From positions 1 to 39,429 of the forward strand of contig NZ_JAFCJM010000064.1 of NCBI RefSeq assembly GCF_018130955.1: a stretch of DNA of 39,429 nucleotides, in the 5' to 3' direction. The DNA is from Bradyrhizobium liaoningense (GTDB taxonomy: Bacteria > Pseudomonadota > Alphaproteobacteria > Rhizobiales > Xanthobacteraceae). The translations under genes and the position numbers were made by a program. Shown here in pieces: positions 8,355-16,820 of this stretch. Under the pieces are notes generated by a model. The model worked only from the letters and a program-made list of their open reading frames with translations. It was not told where the DNA came from and did not search any database. Numbering within the stretch: position 1 is the first letter of the stretch; each line of letters opens with the position of its first letter.

Positions 8355-9374
8355 ATGTTAGATCTTACCTCAGATGTCAGCGGTGGCGACCTGCCGCCGC
8401 AACCCGTTCCATCCACCCCTGCCGACGACCAGCACCTGCTCGACGCCTATTCCAACGCCGTGATCGGCGTGACGGAGCGGGTGGGGCCGGCCGTGGTGCG
8501 TGTCGAGACCGGGCCGAAGGTGCCCAACGGTCGCGAGCGCGGCGGGCTTGGTTCCGGCATCGTGATCTCGCCTGACGGTCTCGTCCTGACCAACAGCCAT
8601 GTGGTCGGGCAGTCCAAGGAGATTCGGCTGCGCGACATCGAGGGCAATGTCGGCGACGCCCGGGTGCTAGGCGTCGATCCCGACACCGATCTGGCACTCT
8701 TGCGTGCCAACGGTGTCCGCGACCTCCGTTATGCCTCACTCGGCAACTCCAAGACGCTCCAGCGCGGCCAGCTCGTGATCGCGATCGGCAATCCCTTGGG
8801 CTTTGAGTCCACCGTCACCGCCGGTGTGGTCTCCGCGCTCGGACGTTCCATCCGCTCCGTGAGCGGGCGGACCATCGAGGACGTGATCCAGACCGATGCC
8901 GCGCTCAACCCCGGCAATTCCGGCGGGCCACTGGTGTCCTCGAGGGCCGAGGTGATCGGGATCAACACCGCCATCATCAACGGCGCGCAAGGAATCTGTT
9001 TCGCGGTTGCGAGCAACACCGCGCAGTTCGTGCTGTCGGAGATCATCCGTCACGGCTATGTCCGTCGCGCCTATATCGGCGTGGCCGGCCAGACCGCGCC
9101 GATCCCGCGGCGGCATGCGGTGCTGGCCGCGGTCGAGAACAAGATGGGCGCGCTGCTGGCGCAGATCGAGCCGGATGGGCCGGCCGCGAAGGCGGGGCTC
9201 TTGCCCGGCGACGTCGTCATCCGGCTCGACGGTGTCGAGATCAACGGCGTCGACGATTTGATCCGCGTGCTCGACCGCGACCGCATCGGCCGGCACCTCG
9301 CCATGGACGTGCTGCGGCTTGGGCGCCTGCGGGCGATCGACATCGACCCGGTCGAGCGCAAGCCGGCCCGCTAG
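8355..9374 (+). CDS. HtrA/Deg-type trypsin-like serine protease with PDZ domain
   Basis: A 339-residue S1C-type protease. The catalytic triad is His82 (TNSHVVG), Asp112 (DPDTDLALL) and Ser189 (NPGNSGGPL). One PDZ domain follows at roughly 240-330, including GPAAKAGLLPGDVVIRLDG. Usual family members have a signal peptide and often a second PDZ domain. Here the N-terminus (MLDLTSDVSGGDLPPQPVPS) is polar and shows no signal or membrane segment, so the product should be cytoplasmic. The start has GAAGGAAA upstream. It follows the small GMC partner by 72 bases and may have its own promoter. A strong hairpin follows its stop. Confidence 0.92.
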   Translation: MLDLTSDVSGGDLPPQPVPSTPADDQHLLDAYSNAVIGVTERVGPAVVRVETGPKVPNGRERGGLGSGIVISPDGLVLTNSHVVGQSKEIRLRDIEGNVGDARVLGVDPDTDLALLRANGVRDLRYASLGNSKTLQRGQLVIAIGNPLGFESTVTAGVVSALGRSIRSVSGRTIEDVIQTDAALNPGNSGGPLVSSRAEVIGINTAIINGAQGICFAVASNTAQFVLSEIIRHGYVRRAYIGVAGQTAPIPRRHAVLAAVENKMGALLAQIEPDGPAAKAGLLPGDVVIRLDGVEINGVDDLIRVLDRDRIGRHLAMDVLRLGRLRAIDIDPVERKPAR

Positions 9375-9390
9375 CGCGGGACCCGCGGGG

Positions 9391-9415
9391 CGAGGTATGA
9401 CGGTGTCATGCCTCG
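9391..9415 (+). terminator. Hairpin after the HtrA-type gene
   Basis: CGAGGTATGAC (9391-9401) pairs with GTCATGCCTCG (9405-9415) across a three-base loop, with one G-T pair. The stem is 11 bp and is followed by TCCTTGG, so there is no real T-run. It sits between the protease stop and the next start. It could be a weak intrinsic terminator or an RNA-stabilising hairpin. Confidence 0.4.
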
Positions 9416-9433
9416 TCCTTGGAATTCGGCGGC

Positions 9434-11158
9434 ATGATGCCCGTGCGGGAGAGCTACGACGTCGTCGTCATCGGCGCCGGTGCCGGCGGCATGACGGCGG
9501 CGGCCGTCGCCGCCGCTGAAGGCCTGCGCGTGCTGGTGATCGAGAAGACGGCCTTTGTCGGCGGTACCACCGCGTGGTCGGGCGGCATGGTCTGGATTCC
9601 CGCGAACGGCAAGATGAAAGAGGTGGGGCTGTCGGACAGCGTCACGGATGCCGTCCAGTATCTCGCAAGCACCGTCCCCGAGCCCGCCAATGCGGGCCCG
9701 CGTGCTGCCTTCCTTGCGCGCGGCCCCGAGGCGATCGCGTATCTGGAGGCCAACACGGAGGTGCGGCTCCAGCCGGTGAAGGTCTATCCCGACTATTATC
9801 CGGAACGGTTAGGTGCCACCGCGGGCGGCCGGGTGCTGGAGCCGGTGGCGTTTGACGGCACCAGGCTCGGCCCGGGCTTTGCGCGGCTGCGGCCGCCGCT
9901 GCCGGAGTTCACGCTGTTCGGCGGGATGATGGTGAACCGGCTCGACATCCCGCATCTGCGCAAGATCGGGAAATCGTTTCGATCGACGCTGCGTTCGATG
10001 CGGCTGCTCTCTCAATATGCCCGGCAGCGCCTGCACGCGCCACGCGGCACCACGCTGCATCTCGGCAACGCGCTCGCAGCCCGGCTCTATGCCTCGCTGC
10101 TGGCGCGGCAGGTCGAGATGCTCTTCAGCGCCGACGTCGAGGACCTCGTCGTCGAAGGTGGGCGCGTCAGCGGCGTGACGATCCGCCATGGCGCGCGCGA
10201 TCGCACCATCGCGGCGCGCCGCGGTGTGGTGCTGGCGACCGGCGGCTTCTCGCACGATGCGCATTTGCGCAAGCGCTTCTTTCCTCCGGCTGCGGGATTC
10301 GTGTCGGCGACCAGCACCGCCGGCACCGGGGACGGACTGCGCCTTGCGACCGCAAGCGGCGCTGCGCTCAACCGCGATGCCACGAGCCCCGCTTATTGGG
10401 TGCCGGCCTCGCTGTTCCGGCGCGACGACGGGAGCCGCGGCGTCTTCCCGCACACCGTCACCGACCGCGCCAAGCCGGGAATCATCGCCGTCAATGCGGC
10501 CGGCCGGCGCTTCATCAACGAGGCGCTGTCCTATCATGAATTCGTGCTCGGCATGCTCCGCGACGGCAATGGCGAGCCCGACCGTCCCTTCCATCTGATC
10601 TGCGACCGCGACTTTCTCTGGACCTACGGCCTCGGTCGCATCAAGCCCTTCACCTGGAATGTCCGGCGCTATGTCAGGAGCGGCGAGTTGATCGAGGCGC
10701 CCAGCATCGCGCAACTGGCCGAGAGGATTGGCGTCGCCCCGTCCTCGCTCGCCGCGACAGTCGCGGACTACAATGCCAATGCGACAAGCGGCCAGGATCC
10801 AGAATTTGGCCGCGGCAGCACGATCTATCAGCGCCATCTCGGCGACGCCGCGCGCAAGCCCAACCCTTGCGTCGCGCCGATCCAGCGCGCCCCGTTCTTT
10901 GCGTTGCGCATCTATCCCGCCGATCTCGGCACCGCCATCGGCATGAAGGTCGATGCGCAGGCGCGCGTGCTGCGCGAGGACGGCACGCCGATCGCCGGCC
11001 TCTATGCCTGCGGCAACGACATGGGCTCGATCATGAACGGGAATTATCCGGGGCCCGGCATCACGCTCGGGCCGGCGTTGACGTTCGGGTACATTGCGGG
11101 GCGGCATCTGGCGGAGGGTGGAAGCGTCACATCATCTCTGGCCACAGCTTCAGTCTAG
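9434..11158 (+). CDS. FAD-dependent oxidoreductase, 3-ketosteroid delta1-dehydrogenase-like
   Basis: A 574-residue flavoprotein of the fumarate reductase/KstD superfamily. An N-terminal Rossmann motif (VIGAGAGGMTAA) is followed by GGTTAWSGG, a flavin-contact segment, and by a second nucleotide stretch VVLATGGFSHD. The C-terminal block GNDMGSIMNGNYPGPGITLG matches KstD-like enzymes; Tyr538 in it corresponds to the conserved active-site Tyr. Family members dehydrogenate steroid A-rings or reduce unsaturated bonds; the substrate here is not known and no other steroid-degradation gene is in view. The ATG pair at 9434/9437 is preferred over a TTG at 9419. It ends 38 bases before the end of the convergent oxidoreductase gene. 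Confidence 0.85.
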   Translation: MMPVRESYDVVVIGAGAGGMTAAAVAAAEGLRVLVIEKTAFVGGTTAWSGGMVWIPANGKMKEVGLSDSVTDAVQYLASTVPEPANAGPRAAFLARGPEAIAYLEANTEVRLQPVKVYPDYYPERLGATAGGRVLEPVAFDGTRLGPGFARLRPPLPEFTLFGGMMVNRLDIPHLRKIGKSFRSTLRSMRLLSQYARQRLHAPRGTTLHLGNALAARLYASLLARQVEMLFSADVEDLVVEGGRVSGVTIRHGARDRTIAARRGVVLATGGFSHDAHLRKRFFPPAAGFVSATSTAGTGDGLRLATASGAALNRDATSPAYWVPASLFRRDDGSRGVFPHTVTDRAKPGIIAVNAAGRRFINEALSYHEFVLGMLRDGNGEPDRPFHLICDRDFLWTYGLGRIKPFTWNVRRYVRSGELIEAPSIAQLAERIGVAPSSLAATVADYNANATSGQDPEFGRGSTIYQRHLGDAARKPNPCVAPIQRAPFFALRIYPADLGTAIGMKVDAQARVLREDGTPIAGLYACGNDMGSIMNGNYPGPGITLGPALTFGYIAGRHLAEGGSVTSSLATASV

Positions 11159-11196
11159 CCATCCTCTCCACTGTCATGCCGGCGCGCGCTTGGCCG

Positions 11197-14100
11197 TTAC
11201 TCCGCCGCCGCCGCGAAGGTGCTGTTCTCCAGCTCGGCTTCCAGCCGCGCGGTCTCGGCCATGGCCTGCTTGATGTTGGCGTCCTTGACGTGGCCAAAAC
11301 CGCGGATCGTCTCCGGCACGCGCGCGAGCCGTGACAGCAGAGGAATTTGCGCGGCGGTCAGCGTCGCGATCCGCTGGTCGAGCATGCCAAAATAGTCCTC
11401 GACCAGCTTGCGCTCGCTCCTGCGCTCCTCGGTGCGGCCGAACGGATCGAAGGCGGTGCCGCGTAAAAATTTCAGCCTTGCCAGCACGCCGAAGACGTGG
11501 ATCATCCAGCCGCCGAACTCCTGCTTCCGGAGACGGCCGGTGGCCGCGTCGCGACGGGCGAAGATCGGCGGCGCCAGGTTGAACTTCAGTGCAAAATCCC
11601 CGTCGAACTTTTCCGACAGTTTTTTCGCAAAGCTGCCGTCGGTGTAGAGCCGGGCGACCTCGTATTCGTCCTTGTAGGCCATCAGCTTGAACAGGTTCTT
11701 TGCGACCGCTTCCGTCAGCTCCGTGGACGAGGGCAGGGCCGCGCTTTCGGCCTTGCGGACCCTGGCGACGCCCGCGAGGTAGCGGTCCGCATAGGCCTTG
11801 TCCTGATAGTTTGTGAGAAATTCCGTGCGGGTGGCGATGATCTCGTCGAGCGATTTGACCGGCGCGGATGCCCTGCTCTTGAACTGGAGCACGCTGCGTA
11901 CACGCGACATGTCGTGCGCGGCAAGCCGGCCCCAGGTGAAGGCGAGCTTGTTCATCTCGATCGCCGCGCCGTTGATCTCGATGGCGCGGAGCAGCGCTTC
12001 CAGCGACAGCGGGATCGCGCCCTTCTGGAAGGCAAAGCCGAGCATGAACGGATTGGTCGCGATAGAGTCGCCCATCAGGGCCGCGGCAATGCCGGTGGCA
12101 TCGACAATGTCGAGATTCTTGTCGCCGATCGCCTCGCGCAGCACGTCCTGCATCGCGCCCATCTCGAAATCGAGATCGGGGTTTTGCACGAAACTCGCGG
12201 TCGGCTGGAGGTCGGCATTTATATAGGCCTTGGTCACGCCGCGCTCGGCGCGGGAGAGCGCGGTCGGGCCGGCCGAGACGATCATGTCGCAGCCGAGGAT
12301 GACGTCGGCGCCTCCCGTTGTGATGCGGACCGCCGAAATGTCCTCCGGCTGCGGCGCGATGCGCACATGGCTCATGACGGCGCCGTTCTTCTGCGACAGG
12401 CCGGTGAAGTCGAGTGCCGAGCAGCCCTTGCCGTCGACATGCGCGGCCATGCCGAGCAGCGCACCAATGGTGATGACGCCGGTGCCGCCGATGCCGGTGA
12501 CGAGGATGTTGTAGGGGCCGTCGAGCGTGCGCGCCGGCGGCAGCGGCAGGTCCGCGAACAGCTGGCCGGAGTCGACCGCCGAGGTCTTGATGCGCTTCAG
12601 CGTGCCGCCATGGACGGTGACAAAACTCGGGCAAAAGCCCTCGACGCAGGAAAAGTCCTTGTTGCAGTTCGACTGGTCGATCTGCCGCTTGCGCCCGAAC
12701 TCGGTCTCCAGCGGCTGCACCGACACGCAGTTGGAAGCCTGCGAGCAATCGCCGCAACCCTCGCAGACGAGCTCGTTGATGAAGGCGCGCTTCTGCGGAT
12801 CGGGATAGAGCCCGCGCTTGCGGCGGCGGCGCTTTTCCGCGGCGCAGGTCTGGTCGTAGATGATGACGGTGAGACCCTTGATGTCGCGCATCTCGCGCTG
12901 CACGGCATCGAGTTCGCGGCGGTGATGGATGGTCGCGCCCTGCGGGAAATAATTGCCAGCGGGATATTTCGAGGGATCGTCGGAGACGATCGCGAGCCGC
13001 TTGACGCCTTCGGCCCAGACCTGGTGGGCGATCTGCGCGACGTTAAAGCTGCCTTCGGCGGGCTGGCCGCCCGTCATCGCGACCGCGTCGTTATACAGGA
13101 TCTTGTAGGTGATGCTGATGCCGGCGGCTGCGGCGGCGCGCAGGGCGAGCAGGCCGGAATGCGTGTAGGTGCCGTCACCGAGGTTCTGGAAGATGTGCTT
13201 CTCGCTGGTGAACGGTGCTTGTCCGATCCAGCTCACGCCTTCGGCGCCCATATGCGAGATCAGGTCGGTGCGCCGCGCCGGCATGCTCAGCGCCATGCCG
13301 TGGCAGCCGATGCCGGCCATGGCGCGGCTGCCTTCGGGCACGCGGGTCGACGTGTTGTGCGGGCAGCCCGAGCAGAAGAACGGGGTGCGCGACAACTTGA
13401 TCGGCGCCGACGCCGTGAAAGGTTTTTCAAAGGCTTCGAGCCGCGCCAGCCGCTGTTCGAGCAGCGGGCTCTGATGGCCGAGACGGCGCAGCCGTGCGAC
13501 CAGCGCGGCGGCAACCAAGGTCGGCGTCAATTCGCCTTCGCTCGGCAGGAGCGTCGCGCCGCTCTCGTCGCGCTTGCCGGCGATCGAGGGGCGCTTGGAG
13601 GCATCCAAATTGTAGAGGATGCGCATCAACTGGTCCTCGATGAAGCCGCGCTTCTCCTCGACCACGAGCACGTCCTGAAGACCTTCGGCAAAGCGCCGCG
13701 CGCCGCTTTCCTCCAGCGGCCAGGTCAGCGCCACCTTGTAGATGCGCAGGCCCAGATCCTGCGCGTCCTTGTCGCTGATGCCGAGGTCGGCCAGCGCCTG
13801 CCGCAGGTCGAGATAGGCCTTTCCGGTCGCAATGATGCCGAGACGCGCGGGTTTTGAATCGAGCACAATGCGATCGAGCTGGTTGGCGCGCGCAAAGGCC
13901 TGCACGGCCGCCATCTTCGGGCCGAACAGACGCTTCTCCGCCTCCAGCGGCGGATCGGGCCAGCGGATGTTGAGGCCACCGGGCGGCATCTCGAAATCGT
14001 CAGGAATCTTGATCTGGATGCGCGCAGGGTCGCTGTAGATCGATGCCGAACTCTCCACCGTCTCGCCGATCGCCTTGAAGCCGATCCAGCAGCCGGAGAA

Positions 14101-14673
14101 GCGCGACAGCGCAAAACCATAGAGACCGAGATCGAGATAGTCCTGCAGCGTCGACGGGTTGATCACGGGGATCAGCGCGGCGGCGAACACCTGCTCGCTC
14201 TGATGCGCCAATGTCGAGGACTGGCAGCCGTGGTCGTCGCCGGCGAGCGCCAGCACGCCGCCATTGCGGGAGGTGCCGGCGGCATTGGCATGCTTCAGCG
14301 CATCGACGGAGCGGTCGACGCCGGGGCCCTTGCCGTACCAGATGCCGAACACGCCATCGACCTTGGCGCCGGGGAACAAGCCGACCTGCTGGCTGCCCCA
14401 CACGGCGGTGGCGGCGAGGTCCTCGTTCAGGCCGGGCACGAAGGCGATGTCGTGCTGTGCGAGGTGCGACTTCGCGCGCCACAGCGCGTGGTCGTACATG
14501 CCTAGCGGCGAGCCGCGATAGCCGGAGATGAAACCGCCGGTGTTGAGGTTTTGCAGCCGGTCGCGTTCGCGCTGCAACATGGGGAGCCGAACCAGGGCCT
14601 ATGTGCCGGAAAGGTAGATCCGCTTGGCTTCGAGCCGGTACTTGTCCTCCAGCTCGACCTGCATCAGCGTCAT
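11197..14673 (-). pseudogene. Fused indolepyruvate/2-oxoacid:ferredoxin oxidoreductase with an in-frame TAG
   Basis: A single-chain homologue of IorA plus IorB that would oxidise a 2-oxoacid (for example an aryl pyruvate) to acyl-CoA with thiamine diphosphate and reduce ferredoxin. From the ATG at 14673 the frame spans 1158 codons. Landmarks are NTGGFISGYRGSPLG early on, the FFCSGCPHNTSTRVPEG segment (about residue 430), a cysteine cluster CEGCGDCSQASNC (about 635-647) and the gamma-type domain GIGGTGVITIGALLG (about 725). The first codons read MTLMQVELEDKYRLEAK and so on, then SGT-stop-ALVRLPMLQ. The TAG lies at 14599-14601, exactly where relatives have Gln in SGTQALVRLPM, so a single CAG-to-TAG change is likely. 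Downstream the frame is intact to 11197. Translation could restart at the Met codon at 14580, without a visible ribosome-binding site. Either a recent pseudogene, a truncated enzyme or a sequence error. Confidence 0.85.
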
Positions 14674-14840
14674 CTCGGGATCCTTTTTATTATAGTTCCG
14701 GCGGGGAAATGCGCCGCGGGAGAAGGCGGCGGCGCACGAAGCAGAGGCCCGCAGTCAAAAGCATGGGTCGGCGAAGTCAATATCGCTGGCCGCATCCGTG
14801 TCGGTCCTGCTAGTCATGGCTTGTTTCCGAGGAGGCCCCG

Positions 14841-15794
14841 ATGCCCAATGCGTTCGACACTGAGATCACCGAAATGGCGGAGGCCCTTGTCGGCCCGTGG
14901 CGCCAGCCGCGCCAGATGCTCCAGGCGCAGACCTACGACGCGCACGCCTCGATCCACGACGATGCGACGGCACAAAAGCTCGGCTTCAAGGGCGGCACCA
15001 TCGAGGGTCCGACGCATTTCAGCCAGTTCGCCCCGCTCGGCGCGCGATTGTGGGGCCAGGCCTGGTTCGAGAGCGGCTGTCTCTCCGCGCATTACCGCGC
15101 CGTCTGCTACGAAGGCGAGGAGGTTCAGGCGATCGTGTCAAAGCCTGCAAGCGGTGCGCGGCAATGCGCGATCCAGATGGTGAAGCGCGACGGCACCGAG
15201 GTGCTGCGCGGCACAGCTTCGGTCGGCGAGCCCTCGGCGCCGACCGCGCTCGAAGCGCGCCTGGGCGAGCTCAAGCCGCTCGCTGACCCCGTGATCCTGC
15301 GTGACGTGAAGCTTGGCCAAACCAGCAAGCGCCAGACGGTGCGGATGGCCTTCGACCAGAACATGGGCGACCTCTATCCGTTCTCGCTGCGGCAGAAGCT
15401 TGCCGTGATCACCGAGAATTCGCCGTACTATGCGGGGGCGGACAACCCGTGGAGCAGGGCGATCATCCCGATGGAGATGCTGAGCGTGCTCTTCCAGTAC
15501 CGCTCGAAGGACGATCCGCTGCCGACCAAGGGCCCGGCCGTCGGCCTGTTCGCCGACCAGGAAATCCGCCTCGTGAAGGGACCGCTCTTCGTCGATCAGG
15601 AGTACGAGGTCGAGCGCGAGGTGGTCGCGCTCTCCGGCAGCCGACGCACCGAAAGCGCCTGGGCGAAGACGCGCGTGTTCGACAAGGCCAACACGCTGGT
15701 TGCGACCATGCTGCTCAACATGGCGACCATGAAGGATTCCTACGCGCCGTATCAGGACGAGTATCGCCAGCTCTACGGTCGCGCACCGGGCTAG
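14841..15794 (+). CDS. Hot-dog-fold (MaoC-like) protein of unknown substrate
   Basis: A 317-residue soluble protein with GAGGAGG upstream of its ATG. Residues about 32-60 (YDAHASIHDDATAQKLGFKG and then GTIEGPTHFSQF) resemble the active-site region of MaoC-like hydratases and FAS1-type dehydratases, with an Asp and His at the expected place. The length and the second half (GLFADQEIRLVKGPLFVDQEYEVERE) suggest a tandem hot-dog arrangement. It may hydrate or dehydrate an acyl-CoA thioester. It diverges from the ferredoxin oxidoreductase gene across about 170 bases, and the two could share an acyl-CoA pathway; that link is inference. Confidence 0.7.
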   Translation: MPNAFDTEITEMAEALVGPWRQPRQMLQAQTYDAHASIHDDATAQKLGFKGGTIEGPTHFSQFAPLGARLWGQAWFESGCLSAHYRAVCYEGEEVQAIVSKPASGARQCAIQMVKRDGTEVLRGTASVGEPSAPTALEARLGELKPLADPVILRDVKLGQTSKRQTVRMAFDQNMGDLYPFSLRQKLAVITENSPYYAGADNPWSRAIIPMEMLSVLFQYRSKDDPLPTKGPAVGLFADQEIRLVKGPLFVDQEYEVEREVVALSGSRRTESAWAKTRVFDKANTLVATMLLNMATMKDSYAPYQDEYRQLYGRAPG

Positions 15795-15810
15795 CGCTAC
15801 TTTCTCCTTC

Positions 15811-15909
15811 GTCATTCCGGGGCGACGCGAAGCGTCGAGCCCGGAATCCATAACCACGATCGGGAGTATGGATTCCGGGCTCGCGACTTTATCGCGCCCC
15901 CGGAATGAC
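15811..15909. repeat. Intergenic palindromic repeat, class C
   Basis: The outer arms GTCATTCCGGGG (15811-15822) and CCCCGGAATGAC (ending 15909) are inverted copies. Inner arms GAGCCCGGAATCCATA and TATGGATTCCGGGCTC pair around a short loop, giving a long, nearly perfect cruciform of about 100 bases. The sequence type is a familiar dispersed intergenic repeat of Bradyrhizobium-like genomes. It follows the hot-dog protein gene and may also act in transcript termination. Confidence 0.75.
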
Positions 15910-16062
15910 GAGCGGAGAGAGTTGCGGCGTCGCCCAAGCCTTGAGCAGATGCCCGTCGCCAAGCCGTCGCACAGCGAATAAGCAGCGGCGGGCCCTTCGC
16001 ATAACATATTGAAAGCGCAAGGAATTCCCACGCGTCCCGACGCCGCCAGCCATTGTACACAA

Positions 16063-16078
16063 TGGCACGGCGCTTGCA
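16063..16078 (+). promoter_or_regulatory. Sigma-54 (RpoN) promoter
   Basis: TGGCACGGCGCTTGCA matches the sigma-54 consensus TGGCACG-N4-TTGCA in every defined base. The -24 GG is at 16064-16065 and the -12 GC at 16076-16077, exactly twelve bases apart. The expected transcript start near 16089 leaves a leader of about 29 bases before the ATG at 16118. The half-sites CATTGT and ACAATG (16051-16064) abut and overlap the -24 element and could be an operator. Confidence 0.8.
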
Positions 16079-16117
16079 GAACTCTTGGCAAAGAGAGTTC
16101 TCGCGGGGGCGTGGGTC

Positions 16118-16816
16118 ATGTTGAACTCAAGCAAGCCGGCATCAGGCACCATCGTCGCCGAGCCCGAGCCGATCAAGCTGGACTGGTCGACCACCGCGCT
16201 CGTCATCATCGACATGCAGCGCGACTTCATGGAGCCCGGCGGCTTCGGCGAGACGCTCGGCAATGACGTGAGCCAGCTTGCACGCGCAGTTAAGCCGATC
16301 GGTGCCGTGCTGGCGGCTGCGCGCGCGAGCGGGATGCTCGTAGTCCACACGCGCGAAGGGCATCTGCCCGATCTCTCCGACGCGCCGCCGGCCAAGGTCG
16401 AGCGCGGCGCGCCGTCCCTGCGCATCGGCGACCCCGGCCCGATGGGTCGGATCCTGATCCGCGGCGAAGCCGGCCATGACATCATTCCCGAGCTCTATCC
16501 GCTCGACAGCGAGATCGTCATCGACAAGCCCGGCAAGGGCGCGTTCTACGCCACCGAGCTCACCGACGTGCTCGAGAAATACGGCATCGAAAATCTGTTG
16601 GTGTGCGGCGTCACGACGGAAGTCTGCGTCAACACCACCGTGCGCGAAGCCAACGACCGCGGTTATCGCTGCGTCGTCATCTCGGACGGCTGCGCGTCCT
16701 ATTTTCCCGAGTTTCACGAGATGGGCCTGAAGATGATCAAGGCCCAGGGCGGAATCTTCGGCTGGGTAGCCAGCTCGGCCGCAGTACTGGAGGCGTTGAA
16801 GACTTCGACCACATAG
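16118..16816 (+). CDS. Cysteine hydrolase of the isochorismatase family, biuret hydrolase-like
   Basis: A 232-residue cytoplasmic amidohydrolase. The catalytic triad is Asp32 (IIDMQRDF), Lys137 (DKPGKGAFY) and Cys170 (CGVTTEVCVNTT). The spacing is nearly that reported for the biuret hydrolase of Rhizobium leguminosarum (Asp36, Lys142, Cys175), and the Lys-Cys distance is identical. Related N-carbamoyl amide hydrolases and ureidoacrylate hydrolases share the triad, so biuret is a candidate only. The ATG at 16118 has GGGGGCG upstream. A TTG at 16085 in the same frame lies before the predicted transcript start and is rejected. It is followed after four bases by a permease gene, and the sigma-54 promoter suggests nitrogen-controlled expression of both. 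Confidence 0.85.
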   Translation: MLNSSKPASGTIVAEPEPIKLDWSTTALVIIDMQRDFMEPGGFGETLGNDVSQLARAVKPIGAVLAAARASGMLVVHTREGHLPDLSDAPPAKVERGAPSLRIGDPGPMGRILIRGEAGHDIIPELYPLDSEIVIDKPGKGAFYATELTDVLEKYGIENLLVCGVTTEVCVNTTVREANDRGYRCVVISDGCASYFPEFHEMGLKMIKAQGGIFGWVASSAAVLEALKTSTT

Positions 16817-16820
16817 GGGC

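Larger units (their letters stand above)
15795..16117. other. Intergenic region with palindromic repeat and sigma-54 promoter
   Basis: This 323-base gap holds the class C palindrome at 15811-15909 and, at its right end, an inverted repeat and a consensus -24/-12 promoter for the amidohydrolase gene. The middle part (about 15910-16050) shows no convincing gene. I looked there for NtrC-type enhancer sites and could not recognise one with confidence. Confidence 0.7.

Noticed and set aside
11497..13857. A 786-codon open frame on the plus strand opposite the ferredoxin oxidoreductase gene
   Set aside because: It has no recognisable domains and an Arg/Ala/Asp-rich composition expected of a frame opposite a GC-rich gene; the minus strand has clear motifs.
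14689..14694. TATAAT on the minus strand just before the ferredoxin oxidoreductase start
   Set aside because: It resembles a -10 box, but no -35 element is seen at 16-18 bases and the leader would be only about nine bases; not called as a promoter.
15910..16050. NtrC enhancer sites upstream of the sigma-54 promoter
   Set aside because: GC-rich dyads are present but none resembles TGCACC-N5-GGTGCA well enough.
16085..16117. TTG at 16085 as start of the amidohydrolase
   Set aside because: It lies upstream of the transcript start expected from the sigma-54 promoter and the added residues match nothing.
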